DNA of 64,000 nt from Pseudomonas fluorescens (GTDB lineage Bacteria; Pseudomonadota; Gammaproteobacteria; Pseudomonadales; Pseudomonadaceae), in the NCBI RefSeq assembly GCF_902497775.2, contig NZ_OZ024668.1, forward strand, positions 5,006,326 through 5,070,325, read 5' to 3'. Of the stretch, positions 44,533 through 58,081 are shown in pieces (position 1 is the stretch's first letter; every line of letters starts with the position of its first letter). A program made the position numbers and the translations under genes. Below the pieces are notes generated by a model, which saw only the letters and a program-made list of their open reading frames with translations, made no database searches and had not been told where the DNA came from.

Positions 44533-46230
44533 ATGTCCCATGAATTCGATTACATCATCGTCGGTGCCGGCTCTGCCGGTAACACCCTGGCGACCCGCCT
44601 GACCGAAGACGAAGGCGTTACTGTCCTGCTGCTGGAAGCCGGTGGTCCTGACTACCGCATGGACTTCCGCACCCAGATGCCAGCCGCGCTGGCCTTCCCG
44701 CTGCAAGGCCGTCGCTACAACTGGGCCTACGAGACCGACCCGGAGCCGCACATGGACGGCCGCCGGATGGAATGCGGTCGCGGCAAGGGCCTGGGTGGCT
44801 CGTCGCTGATCAACGGTATGTGCTATATCCGTGGCAACGCCATGGACTTCGACGGCTGGGCCAAACTGCCAGGCCTGGAAGACTGGAGCTACCTGGACTG
44901 CCTGCCGTATTTCCGCAAGGCGGAAACCCGCGACATCGGCGCCAACGATTACCACGGCGGTGAAGGCCCGGTCAGCGTGACCACGCCCAAAGCCGGCAAC
45001 AACCCGCTGTTCCACGCCATGGTCGAAGCCGGCGTGCAAGCCGGTTACCCGCGTACCGAAGACCTGAACGGCTACCAGCAGGAAGGTTTCGGTCCGATGG
45101 ACCGTACCGTAACGCCTAAAGGCCGTCGCTCCAGTACCGCCCGCGGCTACCTGGACATCGCCAAGAAGCGTTCGACCCTGACCATCGTCACCCACGCCCT
45201 GAGCGATCGCGTGCTGTTCGACGGCAAGCGCGCTGTTGGCGTGAGCTACCTGGTCGGCGCCAGCGAAGAGCGCGTCGAAGCCCGCGCGCGCAAGGAAGTG
45301 ATCGTCTGCTCCGGCGCCATCGCTTCGCCGCAACTGCTGCAACGCTCCGGCGTTGGCCCACGCGCCCTGCTGGAAAGCCTCAACGTGCCGGTGGTTCACG
45401 ACCTGCCGGGCGTTGGCGAGAACCTGCAGGACCACCTTGAGCTGTACCTGCAGTACGCGTGCACCCAGCCAGTGTCGCTGTACCCGTCGCTGCTCTGGTA
45501 CAACCAGCCGGCCATCGGTGCCGAATGGCTGTTCAAGGGTACCGGTATCGGCGCCAGCAACCAGTTCGAAGCCGGTGGCTTCATCCGTACTCGCGAAGAG
45601 TTCGAATGGCCGAACATCCAGTACCACTTCCTGCCGGTGGCGATCAACTACAACGGCAGCAACGGCGTACAGGAACACGGCTTCCAGGCCCACATGGGTT
45701 CGATGCGCTCGCCTAGCCGCGGCCGTATCCAGCTCAAGTCCAAAGACCCGCGCCAGCACCCAAGCATCCTGTTCAACTACATGGCTACCGAGCAGGACTG
45801 GCAGGAGTTCCGTGACGGCATCCGCCTGACCCGCGAAATCATGGCCCAGCCTGCGCTGGACGCCTACCGTGGCCGCGAAATCAGCCCGGGCGCCGACGTG
45901 CAGACTGACGAGGAACTGGACAAGTTCATCCGCGAACACGCCGAAACCGCCTTCCACCCATCCTGCTCGTGCAAGATGGGCGACGACGACATGGCCGTGG
46001 TCGACGGCCAGGGCCGCGTGCATGGCATGCAAGGTCTGCGTGTAGTTGATGCCTCGATCATGCCGATCATCATCACCGGCAACCTCAATGCCACCACGAT
46101 CATGATCGCCGAGAAAATCGCCGACAAGATCCGCAACCGCCAGTCGCTGCCGCGCAGCACCGCCAAGTACTACGTCGCCAATGGCACGCCGGTCAAAGGC
46201 AAGGCGATGCGTGAGGTCAAGCAGGCCTAA
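44533..46230 (+). CDS. betA: Choline dehydrogenase (GMC flavoprotein)
   Basis: Membrane-associated FAD enzyme, choline to betaine aldehyde (and on to betaine). The product has 565 residues: N-terminal FAD loop [31 protein letters not shown] (GMC signature 1), [16 protein letters not shown] (GMC signature 2), HPSCSCKMG with the active-site His, and [16 protein letters not shown] at the C-terminus. ATG 44533 has AGGGA seven bases upstream; ATG 44518 is in frame but has no site. Last gene of betIBA, followed by a REP and a terminator. Confidence 0.97.
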   Translation: MSHEFDYIIVGAGSAGNTLATRLTEDEGVTVLLLEAGGPDYRMDFRTQMPAALAFPLQGRRYNWAYETDPEPHMDGRRMECGRGKGLGGSSLINGMCYIRGNAMDFDGWAKLPGLEDWSYLDCLPYFRKAETRDIGANDYHGGEGPVSVTTPKAGNNPLFHAMVEAGVQAGYPRTEDLNGYQQEGFGPMDRTVTPKGRRSSTARGYLDIAKKRSTLTIVTHALSDRVLFDGKRAVGVSYLVGASEERVEARARKEVIVCSGAIASPQLLQRSGVGPRALLESLNVPVVHDLPGVGENLQDHLELYLQYACTQPVSLYPSLLWYNQPAIGAEWLFKGTGIGASNQFEAGGFIRTREEFEWPNIQYHFLPVAINYNGSNGVQEHGFQAHMGSMRSPSRGRIQLKSKDPRQHPSILFNYMATEQDWQEFRDGIRLTREIMAQPALDAYRGREISPGADVQTDEELDKFIREHAETAFHPSCSCKMGDDDMAVVDGQGRVHGMQGLRVVDASIMPIIITGNLNATTIMIAEKIADKIRNRQSLPRSTAKYYVANGTPVKGKAMREVKQA

Positions 46231-46237
46231 GCTTTTT

Positions 46238-46285
46238 TCGCGGGGCAAGCCCGCTCCTACCTGTGGGAGCGGGCTTGCCCCGCGA
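46238..46285. repeat. REP palindrome after betA
   Basis: Two inverted 23-base arms (46238-46260 and 46263-46285) separated by two bases, with the full REP core. Confidence 0.9.
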
Positions 46286-46312
46286 TGAGGCCCGCAAAAG
46301 GCAACACAATAA

Positions 46313-46336
46313 GGCACTCCAGGGAGTGTCTTTTTT
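46313..46336 (+). terminator. Rho-independent terminator of betIBA
   Basis: GGCACTCC (46313-46320), AG, GGAGTGTC (46323-46330; one G-T pair) then TTTTTT. Confidence 0.8.
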
Positions 46337-46456
46337 GTACCCGCGATTAACCCTTTACAGCCCGCCAACCCCTCAGGTTAGAATCCTTGGCACGCGACCT
46401 GCTTGAAATTCAAAGCAAACTGCCCCTCCTTCCTGCTTTTCCCCGGAGTACTGCCT

Positions 46457-48199
46457 TTGGATGCGTCCACCATCAATAGCCTGTTCTTGATCGGCGCATT
46501 GCTGGTGGGTGCAAGTATTCTGGTCAGCTCACTGTCATCACGCCTGGGCATCCCGATCCTGGTCATCATCCTCGCGGTCGGCATGATCGCCGGGGTCGAC
46601 GGTGGCGGCATCATCTTCAACAACTACCCGACCGCCTACCTGGTGGGCAACCTGGCACTGGCGGTGATCCTCCTCGACGGCGGCCTGCGCACGCGGGTGG
46701 CGAGTTTCCGCGTGGCCCTGTGGCCGGCGCTGTCGCTGGCCACGGTCGGGGTGCTGATCACCACCGGCCTGACCGGCATGGTCGCCGCCTGGCTGTTCGA
46801 CCTGAGCCTGATCCAGGGCCTGCTGATCGGCGCCATCGTTGGCTCCACCGATGCTGCGGCGGTGTTCTCGCTGCTCGGCGGCAAGGGCCTGAACGAGCGG
46901 GTGACGGCAACCCTGGAGATCGAATCGGGCAGCAACGACCCAATGGCGGTGTTCCTCACCGTGACCCTGATCGACATGATCGCCAGCGGCCAGACCGGCC
47001 TGCACTGGAGCCTGCTCACGCACCTGCTGCGCGAATTCGGCATCGGCGGCCTGCTGGGCCTGGGTGGCGGTTGGTTGCTGCTGCAACTGGTCAATCGCAT
47101 CAACCTGGCCGGCGGCCTGTACCCGATCCTGGTGGTGGCTGGCGGCCTGGTGGTGTTCTCGCTGACCAACGCCCTGCACGGCAGCGGCTTTCTCGCCGTG
47201 TACCTGTGCGGCCTGGTGCTGGGCAACCGGCCGATCCGCAGCCGCCACGGTATCCTGCACATGCTCGATGGCATGGCCTGGCTGGCACAGATCGGCATGT
47301 TCCTGGTTCTCGGCCTGCTGGTCACGCCGCACGACCTGCTACCCATCGCCCTGCCGGCGCTGGGCCTGGCGCTGTGGATGATCGTCTTCGCCCGACCGCT
47401 GTCGGTGATCGCCGCCCTGCTGCCGTTCAAGGCCTTCCATGGCCGCGAAAAAGCCTTTATTTCCTGGGTCGGCCTGCGCGGCGCGGTACCGATCATTCTC
47501 GCCGTGTTCCCGTTGATGGCTGGCCTTCCCGATGCCCAGTTGTTCTTCAACCTGGCGTTCTTCATCGTCCTGGTCTCACTGTTGGTGCAAGGCACCAGCC
47601 TGCCGTGGGTGGCCAAGCTGCTGAAAGTGACGGTACCGCCAGACCCTGCCCCCATCTCCCGTTCAGCCCTGGAAGTGCACATCACCAGCGAGTGGGAGCT
47701 GTTCGTCTACCGCCTGGGCGCAGAAAAATGGTGCATCGGCGCCGCCCTGCGGGAACTGAAAATGCCCGAAGGCACCCGTATCGCGGCGCTGTTTCGCGGC
47801 CAGCAACTGCTCCATCCGTCGGGAAGTACCACCCTGGAAGTCGGCGACCTGCTCTGCGTGATCGGCCACGAACACAACCTGCCGGCCCTCGGCAAGCTGT
47901 TCAGCCAGGCGCCGCAGCGTGGCCTGGACCTGCGTTTCTTTGGTGACTTCGTACTCGAAGGTGACGCAGAACTGGGGGCTGTGGCGGCGTTGTACGGTTT
48001 GAAGCTCGACGGCCAGGACCCGCATATGCCGCTCAGCCGCTTCATCGCACAGAAGGTTGGCGGCGCGCCAGTGGTCGGCGACCAGATCGAATGGAACAGC
48101 ACCTTGTGGACGGTTGCAGTGATGGAAGGGAACAAGATCCTCAAAGTGGGCGTCAAATTCCCCGAAGGTACTCGACCCGGCCCTGGGTTGTTCCTTTAA
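46457..48199 (+). CDS. K+/H+ antiporter of the NhaP2/CvrA type
   Basis: CPA1 cation/proton antiporter, inner membrane. The product has 580 residues: about 12 helices (1-400) with the CPA1 segment [17 protein letters not shown], the ion-binding region [22 protein letters not shown] and [12 protein letters not shown], then TrkA-C-like/CorC-type cytoplasmic domains (about 405-580, [30 protein letters not shown]). The start is TTG at 46457, eight bases after GGAG, giving the expected [17 protein letters not shown]-terminus; the frame opens at 46403. It is 39 bp from the MscK-type gene. Confidence 0.88.
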   Translation: MDASTINSLFLIGALLVGASILVSSLSSRLGIPILVIILAVGMIAGVDGGGIIFNNYPTAYLVGNLALAVILLDGGLRTRVASFRVALWPALSLATVGVLITTGLTGMVAAWLFDLSLIQGLLIGAIVGSTDAAAVFSLLGGKGLNERVTATLEIESGSNDPMAVFLTVTLIDMIASGQTGLHWSLLTHLLREFGIGGLLGLGGGWLLLQLVNRINLAGGLYPILVVAGGLVVFSLTNALHGSGFLAVYLCGLVLGNRPIRSRHGILHMLDGMAWLAQIGMFLVLGLLVTPHDLLPIALPALGLALWMIVFARPLSVIAALLPFKAFHGREKAFISWVGLRGAVPIILAVFPLMAGLPDAQLFFNLAFFIVLVSLLVQGTSLPWVAKLLKVTVPPDPAPISRSALEVHITSEWELFVYRLGAEKWCIGAALRELKMPEGTRIAALFRGQQLLHPSGSTTLEVGDLLCVIGHEHNLPALGKLFSQAPQRGLDLRFFGDFVLEGDAELGAVAALYGLKLDGQDPHMPLSRFIAQKVGGAPVVGDQIEWNSTLWTVAVMEGNKILKVGVKFPEGTRPGPGLFL

Positions 48200-48238
48200 A
48201 CTCCGTTCTTCGCCTCTGCCTGTACGAATTTTCTGCCT

Positions 48239-53108
<4,870 letters not shown>

Positions 53109-53128
53109 GGCCTCAGCGTCCCTGATCT

Positions 53129-53530
53129 TTAGAAGAACACGTCCGCGGGCACCGAAAAGCGTCTAGCCAGTTCACGCACCTGACGCAGATTGAGTTGACG
53201 CTTGCCCGCCAGTACCTCCGACACTACCGACTGCGAACCTACCTCCGGCAGATCGCTTTGTTTGAGGCCATGTTCCCGCATCAGGTAACGCAACGTATCG
53301 ACGCCACTGGCCCGGGATAAAGGGCGATGAGCATGGTCATAGGCCTGCAACATATCCCCCAGATGTACGGCGAGGCTTGCCAGCGGATGGCTTTCATCCT
53401 CGCCGACCAAACCCAGCAGTTCATCCAGCGACTCGACCAGTGCATCGTAGTCTGCTTCGCTGGCCGGCTTGCGCAGCAGCGGCGAAACGAACTGCCAATG
53501 CGCTGCTGCCTGCTTGATCAGTGGGCTCAT
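53129..53530 (-). CDS. higA: HigA-type antitoxin
   Basis: A 133-residue antitoxin: an N-terminal half that should bind the toxin (MSPLIKQAAAHW, DYDALVESLDELL) and a C-terminal XRE helix-turn-helix (about 65-125, LRYLMREHGLKQSDLPEVGS and RQLNLRQVRELARRF). It starts five bases after the toxin gene stop, with GGAGTGAAG as ribosome site, so it is translated second. It should bind the palindrome at 53876-53898. The gene ends 20 bp from the converging selO stop. Confidence 0.85.
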   Translation of the reverse strand: MSPLIKQAAAHWQFVSPLLRKPASEADYDALVESLDELLGLVGEDESHPLASLAVHLGDMLQAYDHAHRPLSRASGVDTLRYLMREHGLKQSDLPEVGSQSVVSEVLAGKRQLNLRQVRELARRFSVPADVFF

Positions 53531-53535
53531 CGCCT

Positions 53536-53823
53536 TCACTCCTTCCACTTGCCTTTGTCGTACTCGCCATGATCGAGCACATGCTTGATATACAGGCGCT
53601 GCGTCTTGTAGTGCACAATCGCGATCAGCCGCAATTTGTTGCCGCCGATATCGAATACATGCAACGCCCCTACCTTGTCAGTGGCAGGAAATGTCGCTTT
53701 CATCGCCGCAAAGTCTGTCGGATGGCAGGCCTTTACCAGTCGATACCAAGCGTCCAGCGCCGAGGCCGTTCGCGGCCATTTCGCCTTTGCCTCCCAGATG
53801 CGTTTTTCCGTTATCACATGCAT
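53536..53823 (-). CDS. higB: HigB-type mRNA interferase toxin
   Basis: A 95-residue RelE-superfamily toxin that cleaves mRNA on the ribosome. The HigB pattern MHVITEKRIWEAKAKWPRTA, LDAWYRLVKACHPTDFAAMKATFP, VFDIGGNKLRLIAIV and IKHVLDHGEYDKG is complete, including basic residues near the active site. ATG 53823 is chosen since the N-terminus then fits the family; the frame is open to 53928. Toxin-first order is typical of HigBA. The five bases between toxin stop and antitoxin start indicate coupling. Confidence 0.87.
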   Translation of the reverse strand: MHVITEKRIWEAKAKWPRTASALDAWYRLVKACHPTDFAAMKATFPATDKVGALHVFDIGGNKLRLIAIVHYKTQRLYIKHVLDHGEYDKGKWKE

Positions 53824-53874
53824 GCCACACCCGAATCGCAAAGTGCTTCCAGGGATGAGCTTGGGAGTACCGCA

Positions 53875-53903
53875 CAAATATCGCAATCTGCGATATTTAT
53901 CAA
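53875..53903 (-). promoter_or_regulatory. Promoter of higBA
   Basis: On the minus strand TTGATA (53898-53903), 17 bases and TATTTG (53875-53880). The palindromic operator fills the spacer, so repression by HigA(B) would block RNA polymerase. Confidence 0.5.
53876..53898. promoter_or_regulatory. Palindromic higBA operator
   Basis: A perfect inverted repeat with arms AAATATCGCA and TGCGATATTT, three-base centre. It lies 53 bp before the toxin start and inside the predicted promoter. The A/T-rich arms differ clearly from surrounding DNA. Confidence 0.72.
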
Positions 53904-54001
53904 AACATTCCGGATGATCGGCAAGCAAGCAGCGGCGGTATTTGTGTTTGCCCGATAATGTTCTTAGTGTTTCAACAATATCACCCTTCTCAGGAACTCA
54001 A

Positions 54002-54436
54002 ATGAGCGACCCACTACTCATCCCCTGCCCCCACTGCAACGGCCTCAACCGCATCCCCGGCGAGCGCCTTGGCGACAGCCCGAAATGCGGCCGCTGCAAG
54101 AGCCCGGTCCTGCTGAGCACGCCGTTCGAATTGAAACAGGGGGATTACGCCAGCCAGATCAAGGGCGATCTGCCGCTGCTGATCGATGTCTGGGCCGACT
54201 GGTGCGGGCCGTGCAAGTCGTTTGCGCCGATCTTCGCCCAGGCGGCCAGCCAACTGAGCGGGCGCTGCCGCCTGGCCAAGCTGGACAGCGAGGCCAACCA
54301 GCAACTGGCCGGGCAATTGGCGATTCGTTCGATTCCCAGCCTGATCCTGTTCAAAAACGGCCGGGAAGTGGCGCGCCAGAGCGGTGCATTCCCACTCCAG
54401 CAATTGCTGGAGTGGCTGCGCAGCCAGGGGATTTAA
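54002..54436 (+). CDS. trxC: Thioredoxin 2 (TrxC)
   Basis: Cytoplasmic disulfide reductase with a zinc module. The product has 144 residues: N-terminal Zn motif Cys9-x2-Cys12 ... Cys29-x2-Cys32, and thioredoxin domain with active site WCGPC (Cys68, Cys71) and cis-Pro loop IRSIPSL. AGGA precedes ATG 54002. Its TAA overlaps the parA TAA on the other strand (TTAA, 54433-54436), so the two genes converge without any gap. Confidence 0.95.
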   Translation: MSDPLLIPCPHCNGLNRIPGERLGDSPKCGRCKSPVLLSTPFELKQGDYASQIKGDLPLLIDVWADWCGPCKSFAPIFAQAASQLSGRCRLAKLDSEANQQLAGQLAIRSIPSLILFKNGREVARQSGAFPLQQLLEWLRSQGI

Positions 54437-55206
54437 GCGTTTTCTTCGAGCAGGGCGTGCAGTTCGACAAACTGCTGGGTCAGCTTGTGCCGCGGCTCCA
54501 GGTGAATCAGCGGCAGGCTGGCCTGGTGTGATTCACGCATTTTCACCGAGCTGTTGAGGTACACCGGCAGTACCGGCAGGCCCTCGGCGATCAACTCGTC
54601 GAGCATCTGCTGGGGCAGGCTGGCACGGGCCTGGAACTGGTTGACGACGATGCCTTCGACCTGCAGCTCTTCGTTGTGATCGTCCTTGAGCTCTTCGATT
54701 TCGGCCAGCAGGCCATACAGAGCCTGGCGGGAAAAACTGTCGCAATCAAAGGGTATCAGCACACGATCAGCGGCGATCAACGCCGAAACCGCATAAAAGT
54801 TAAGCGCTGGCGGCGTATCCAGGTAGATCCGGTCGTAGTCTTCGTCCAGCTCATCCAGCAGTTTGCGCAGCTTGTTGATCTTGTGCTTGGCCTCAAGCTT
54901 GGGCTGTAGGTCAGCAAGCTCGGCGGTGGCAGTCACCACATGCAGGTTGTCGAAGGGCGTTTCGTAGATATCGACCTTGTTCTTCTTGGCAAACGGCCCC
55001 GACGACAGGGTCTGCTTGAAGAAGTCGGCAATGCCCATGGGAATGTCCTCGCCAGTCAACCCGGTGAGGTACTGGGTCGAGTTGGCCTGGGCATCCAGGT
55101 CGATCAGCAGGGTCCGATAGCCTTCATTGGCACTCACCGCCGCCAGGTTGCAGGCAATGCTCGACTTGCCAACGCCACCTTTCTGATTGAACACCACGCG
55201 CCGCAT
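54433..55206 (-). CDS. Orphan ParA-family ATPase
   Basis: A 257-residue MinD/ParA-type ATPase with deviant Walker A KGGVGKSS (residues 9-16, signature Lys9), switch LIDLDAQANSTQYL and YLDTPPALNFYAVSAL. No ParB gene or parS is beside it, so it is not the chromosomal partition protein. Comparable orphan ParAs position other complexes. It is divergent from the APE operon, separated by 317 bp. Its cargo is unknown. Confidence 0.9.
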   Translation of the reverse strand: MRRVVFNQKGGVGKSSIACNLAAVSANEGYRTLLIDLDAQANSTQYLTGLTGEDIPMGIADFFKQTLSSGPFAKKNKVDIYETPFDNLHVVTATAELADLQPKLEAKHKINKLRKLLDELDEDYDRIYLDTPPALNFYAVSALIAADRVLIPFDCDSFSRQALYGLLAEIEELKDDHNEELQVEGIVVNQFQARASLPQQMLDELIAEGLPVLPVYLNSSVKMRESHQASLPLIHLEPRHKLTQQFVELHALLEENA

Positions 55207-55523
55207 GGAATGACCTCCGTGTGTCTGGGGATGAGCGAGTATGTGCGGCCAATGCCGGCTTGACCAGCCGCCAATGGCTCAAGTTTTCGGCGATCCGACC
55301 GAATAAACATGACCGCCATTGGTCGGGAAACCTCGGATCGGTCCGACGAATCTTCAGGACCGCTGTCTGTTGCACACGACAATCCGTACAACCATTATTT
55401 GCTACACACCAACTCCACCGGGATAATGCGCGCCACTCGGCGATTGCGCCACACCCCTGTCAGGTCGTTGTTCCGAGTTACTCCCTCGGCAAGGAAGTCC
55501 CTCAGGGCGGGAAGTACAGCAAA
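55207..55523. other. Intergenic region between parA and the APE operon
   Basis: 317 bp with no credible coding frame of its own. It holds a short dyad TCGGA-TCGG-TCCGA (55333-55346), a weak CCGACC/GGTCGG pair around it, and a weak sigma70 candidate TTGCAC (55370-55375), 17 bases, CATTAT (55393-55398). This should contain the APE promoter and the parA promoter, but I cannot assign an operator with confidence. Confidence 0.5.
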
Positions 55524-56240
55524 GTGATCACATTCAATATCAGCCAGTGGCGCGCGTGGGCACCAGGCCTGCAGACGGCTGCCGATTGGCAGGCCTGGAG
55601 CCAGGCAAAGCACGTGCCGGCAGTGGCTGAACAGGCACCGGATGTGTCGTTTTTGCCGGCCATGCAGCGCCGGCGCCTGAGCCACCTGGCGCGCATGGCC
55701 TTCGCCGTGGGCTGGCCACTGGCCGAAAGTTGTAAGGATTTGCCGCTGGTGTTCGTTTCCCGGCATGGCGAAACCCCACGCACCTTCGAGATCCTCAGCG
55801 ACCTGGCCAACGAGCAGCCGCTGTCGCCAACCCAGTTCAGCCTGTCGGTACACAACGCGGTCATCGGCCTATGGTCGATCATGCGTGGCGAAACCAGTGA
55901 AATGACCGCCCTGGCTGCTGCCGGTGACGGTTTTGAACAAGGCGTGATGGAAGCCGCCTGCCTGCTGCGCGAAGGCGCGCCGGCGGTGCTGCTGATTGTG
56001 ACTGAAGAACAACCGCCTGCGGCCTACGGCCCATGGATTGCTGACGTGCCCTTCGCCTATGCCCTGGGCCTGCTGTTGACTCCTGGCGATGACTGGCAGT
56101 TGACCCTTGGCGAGAACAGCGCTGGCGCACCTGCGAGCGAACCTCATGCCTTGAGCTGGTTGCGTTGCCTGCTCAAGAGCGACAGCACCTGTACCCACAC
56201 CTGGAAGAGCCGCACATGGAACTGGCAACGCAAGCTATAA
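55524..56240 (+). CDS. Beta-ketoacyl synthase-like chain-length factor (APE cluster)
   Basis: Resembles the PF13723 (Ketoacyl-synt_2) proteins that act as chain-length partner of the polyene ketosynthase (ApeC in E. coli). The product has 238 residues, half a normal ketosynthase, with ITFNISQWRAWAPG, FLPAMQRRRLSHLARMAF, VFVSRHGETPRTFEIL and LSPTQFSLSVHNAVIGL; the usual catalytic Cys position has no cysteine in an SxC nucleophile motif. The start is GTG at 55524 with GGGAAG about ten bases before; the frame opens at 55221. First gene of the operon; it overlaps the next by 25 bp. Confidence 0.82.
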   Translation: MITFNISQWRAWAPGLQTAADWQAWSQAKHVPAVAEQAPDVSFLPAMQRRRLSHLARMAFAVGWPLAESCKDLPLVFVSRHGETPRTFEILSDLANEQPLSPTQFSLSVHNAVIGLWSIMRGETSEMTALAAAGDGFEQGVMEAACLLREGAPAVLLIVTEEQPPAAYGPWIADVPFAYALGLLLTPGDDWQLTLGENSAGAPASEPHALSWLRCLLKSDSTCTHTWKSRTWNWQRKL

Positions 56241-57028
56241 GCAGACCGCGCGACGCCTATTACTGGCGCCTGCTCGCCACCGCCGTCAGCTTCCTGCTGT
56301 TCGGCGTCGGCGGCCTGTGCCTGCGCCTGCTGGTCTTCCCGTTGCTGGCCTGCCTGCCCGGCGATGCCGCCCGCCAGCGCCAACGCGCCCGGCACACCAT
56401 CAGCTGGCTGTTCTGGCGCTTCATCCGTTTCATGGTCGCCAGCGGCGTGCTCACTTATGAGGTCAAGGGTGCCGAAAAGCTCGGCCGCCCAGGGCAGATG
56501 ATCATCGCCAACCACCCGTCGCTGATCGACGTGGTGTTCCTCATCGGGCTGGTGCGCCAGGCCAACTGCGTGGTCAAGCAGAGCCTCTGGCACAACCCCT
56601 GCACCCGTGGCCCGGTGCGTTCGGCCGAATACATCAGCAACGACGGCAGCATGGACATGCTCGACAGCGCCGTGGCGGCGCTGCAAGGCGGCCAGACCCT
56701 GATCATCTTCCCCGAAGGCACCCGCACCCAGCCAGGCCAGCCGCCGACCTTTCATCGCGGCGCGGCAGCCATTGCCCTGCGCGGTGCGAAGATCATCACC
56801 CCGGTCACCATCAAGGTCGCCCCCAGCACCCTGACCAAGGCCGAACCCTGGTACCGCATTCCCCAGCGCCGGGTGCATTTCAGCTTGCAGGTCGGTGCCG
56901 ACATCGACCCGCAGACCTTCGCCGCCCAAGGCCCCGCCCCACAGGCCTCGCGCAAACTCAATGATCACCTGCATCAGCACTTCACCAAGGAGCTCGCCGA
57001 AGATGAGCGATCCACAGAACACCCTTAA
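56216..57028 (+). CDS. 1-acyl-glycerol-3-phosphate-type acyltransferase (APE cluster)
   Basis: Membrane acyltransferase of the PlsC class, 270 residues. An N-terminal helix pair (about 15-50) is followed by the NHPSLIDVVFL motif (NH-x4-D), SLWHNPCTRGPVRSAEYI and FPEGTR in the catalytic domain. It probably transfers an acyl or polyenoyl chain during assembly of the membrane-bound APE lipid. ATG 56216, with GGAAGAG upstream. It overlaps the upstream gene by 25 bp and the first ACP gene by 26 bp, which signals translational coupling. Confidence 0.88.
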   Translation: MELATQAISRPRDAYYWRLLATAVSFLLFGVGGLCLRLLVFPLLACLPGDAARQRQRARHTISWLFWRFIRFMVASGVLTYEVKGAEKLGRPGQMIIANHPSLIDVVFLIGLVRQANCVVKQSLWHNPCTRGPVRSAEYISNDGSMDMLDSAVAALQGGQTLIIFPEGTRTQPGQPPTFHRGAAAIALRGAKIITPVTIKVAPSTLTKAEPWYRIPQRRVHFSLQVGADIDPQTFAAQGPAPQASRKLNDHLHQHFTKELAEDERSTEHP

Positions 57029-57275
57029 CCACGACATCAAGCTGTTGATCATCGACGCCCTGGGCCTGGAAGACATCAGCGCCCAGGACATCGGCGACGA
57101 GCAGACCCTGTTCGGCGAAGGCCTGGGCCTGGATTCGGTGGACGCCCTCGAACTCGGCCTGGCGATCCAGAAGAAGTACGGCATCAAGATCGACGCCGAC
57201 GCCAAGGACACCCGTAATCATTTCACCAGCGTGGCCAGCCTTGCGGCTTTCGTCACCGCCAAACAGGCAGCCTGA
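57003..57275 (+). CDS. Acyl carrier protein 1 (APE cluster)
   Basis: A 90-residue ACP with phosphopantetheine Ser in GLGLDSVDALELG. Helix II and III patterns are typical. One of two ACPs of the operon (ApeE/ApeF in E. coli). It starts inside the acyltransferase gene (overlap 26 bp) and ends nine bases before the next ACP. Confidence 0.93.
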   Translation: MSDPQNTLNHDIKLLIIDALGLEDISAQDIGDEQTLFGEGLGLDSVDALELGLAIQKKYGIKIDADAKDTRNHFTSVASLAAFVTAKQAA

Positions 57276-57284
57276 GACAGCACC

Positions 57285-57539
57285 ATGCAAACCCGCGAAG
57301 ACATCTTCAACACCCTGCGCGACGCCCTGGTCGAACTGTTCGAACTCGACCCGGCCAGCATCAGCCTGGACTCGAACCTGTATCAGGACCTGGAAATCGA
57401 CAGCATCGACGCCGTCGACCTGATCGATCACATCAAACGCCAGACCGGCAAGAAAATCGCCGCCGACGAGTTCAAGGCCGTGCGTACGGTCAATGACGTG
57501 GTCGAGGCGGTATACCGCCTGGTCAACACCGCGGCATGA
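57285..57539 (+). CDS. Acyl carrier protein 2 (APE cluster)
   Basis: An 84-residue ACP with Ser in LEIDSIDAVDL. It is clearly different in sequence from the first ACP, so starter loading and chain extension may be divided between them. The stop overlaps the start of the next gene (ATGA at 57536-57539). Confidence 0.93.
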   Translation: MQTREDIFNTLRDALVELFELDPASISLDSNLYQDLEIDSIDAVDLIDHIKRQTGKKIAADEFKAVRTVNDVVEAVYRLVNTAA

Positions 57540-58081
57540 AACGCCTGATCGGCCTCGGCCTGCTGCTGGCCGGTCTGCTGTACCCCTTTGCGGTGTATTT
57601 TGGCATGGCTCACTTTGCCCCCTGGCAATTCGGCCTGCTGCTCGGCGGCCTGTGGCTGGCGCGTGCCTTGAGCGAACCGAGGCGACCCGGCGGGCACTGG
57701 ATGGCCGTAGCGGCGATCGCCTTCTGCGCATTGCTGGCGCTATTCAACAGCCCGCAGCTGTTGCGTTGGTACCCGGTGCTGATCAGTACTTTCATGCTTG
57801 GCCTGTTCGGCCTGAGCCTCAAGTTCGGTCCACCGGTGGCCGAGCGTCTGGCGCGGCTGCGTGAGCCGGAGCTACCTGCCGTGGCGATCCACTACACGCG
57901 CCAGGTGACCAAGGTCTGGAGCCTGTTCTTCCTGGCCAACGGCCTGGTCGCCGCGGCCCTGACCCTGTGGGCGCCGCTGAGCTGGTGGACCCTGTACAAC
58001 GGCCTGATCGCCTACGGGCTGATAGGCCTGCTGTTTGCCATTGAATGGCTGATAAGACAACGCGTGCGAGGACGCTCATGA
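57536..58081 (+). CDS. Small membrane protein (COG4648 type, APE cluster)
   Basis: A 181-residue integral membrane protein with about five helices (LIGLGLLLAGLLYPFAVYFG at the start) and a central basic part with RLREPELPAVAIHYTRQVTKVWSLFF. Proteins of this type are a fixed part of aryl-polyene clusters (ApeG position) and are of unknown mechanism. It overlaps both neighbours by four bases (57536-57539 and 58078-58081). Confidence 0.82.
   Translation: MKRLIGLGLLLAGLLYPFAVYFGMAHFAPWQFGLLLGGLWLARALSEPRRPGGHWMAVAAIAFCALLALFNSPQLLRWYPVLISTFMLGLFGLSLKFGPPVAERLARLREPELPAVAIHYTRQVTKVWSLFFLANGLVAAALTLWAPLSWWTLYNGLIAYGLIGLLFAIEWLIRQRVRGRS

Noticed and set aside
53942..54001. Longer start for trxC
   Set aside because: The upstream in-frame codons lack a ribosome site and lengthen the protein beyond the family; ATG 54002 has AGGA upstream.
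55333..55346. Dyad TCGGA-TCGG-TCCGA upstream of the APE operon as an operator
   Set aside because: Only five-base arms in GC-rich DNA, no known regulator with this pattern; mentioned in the region entry only.
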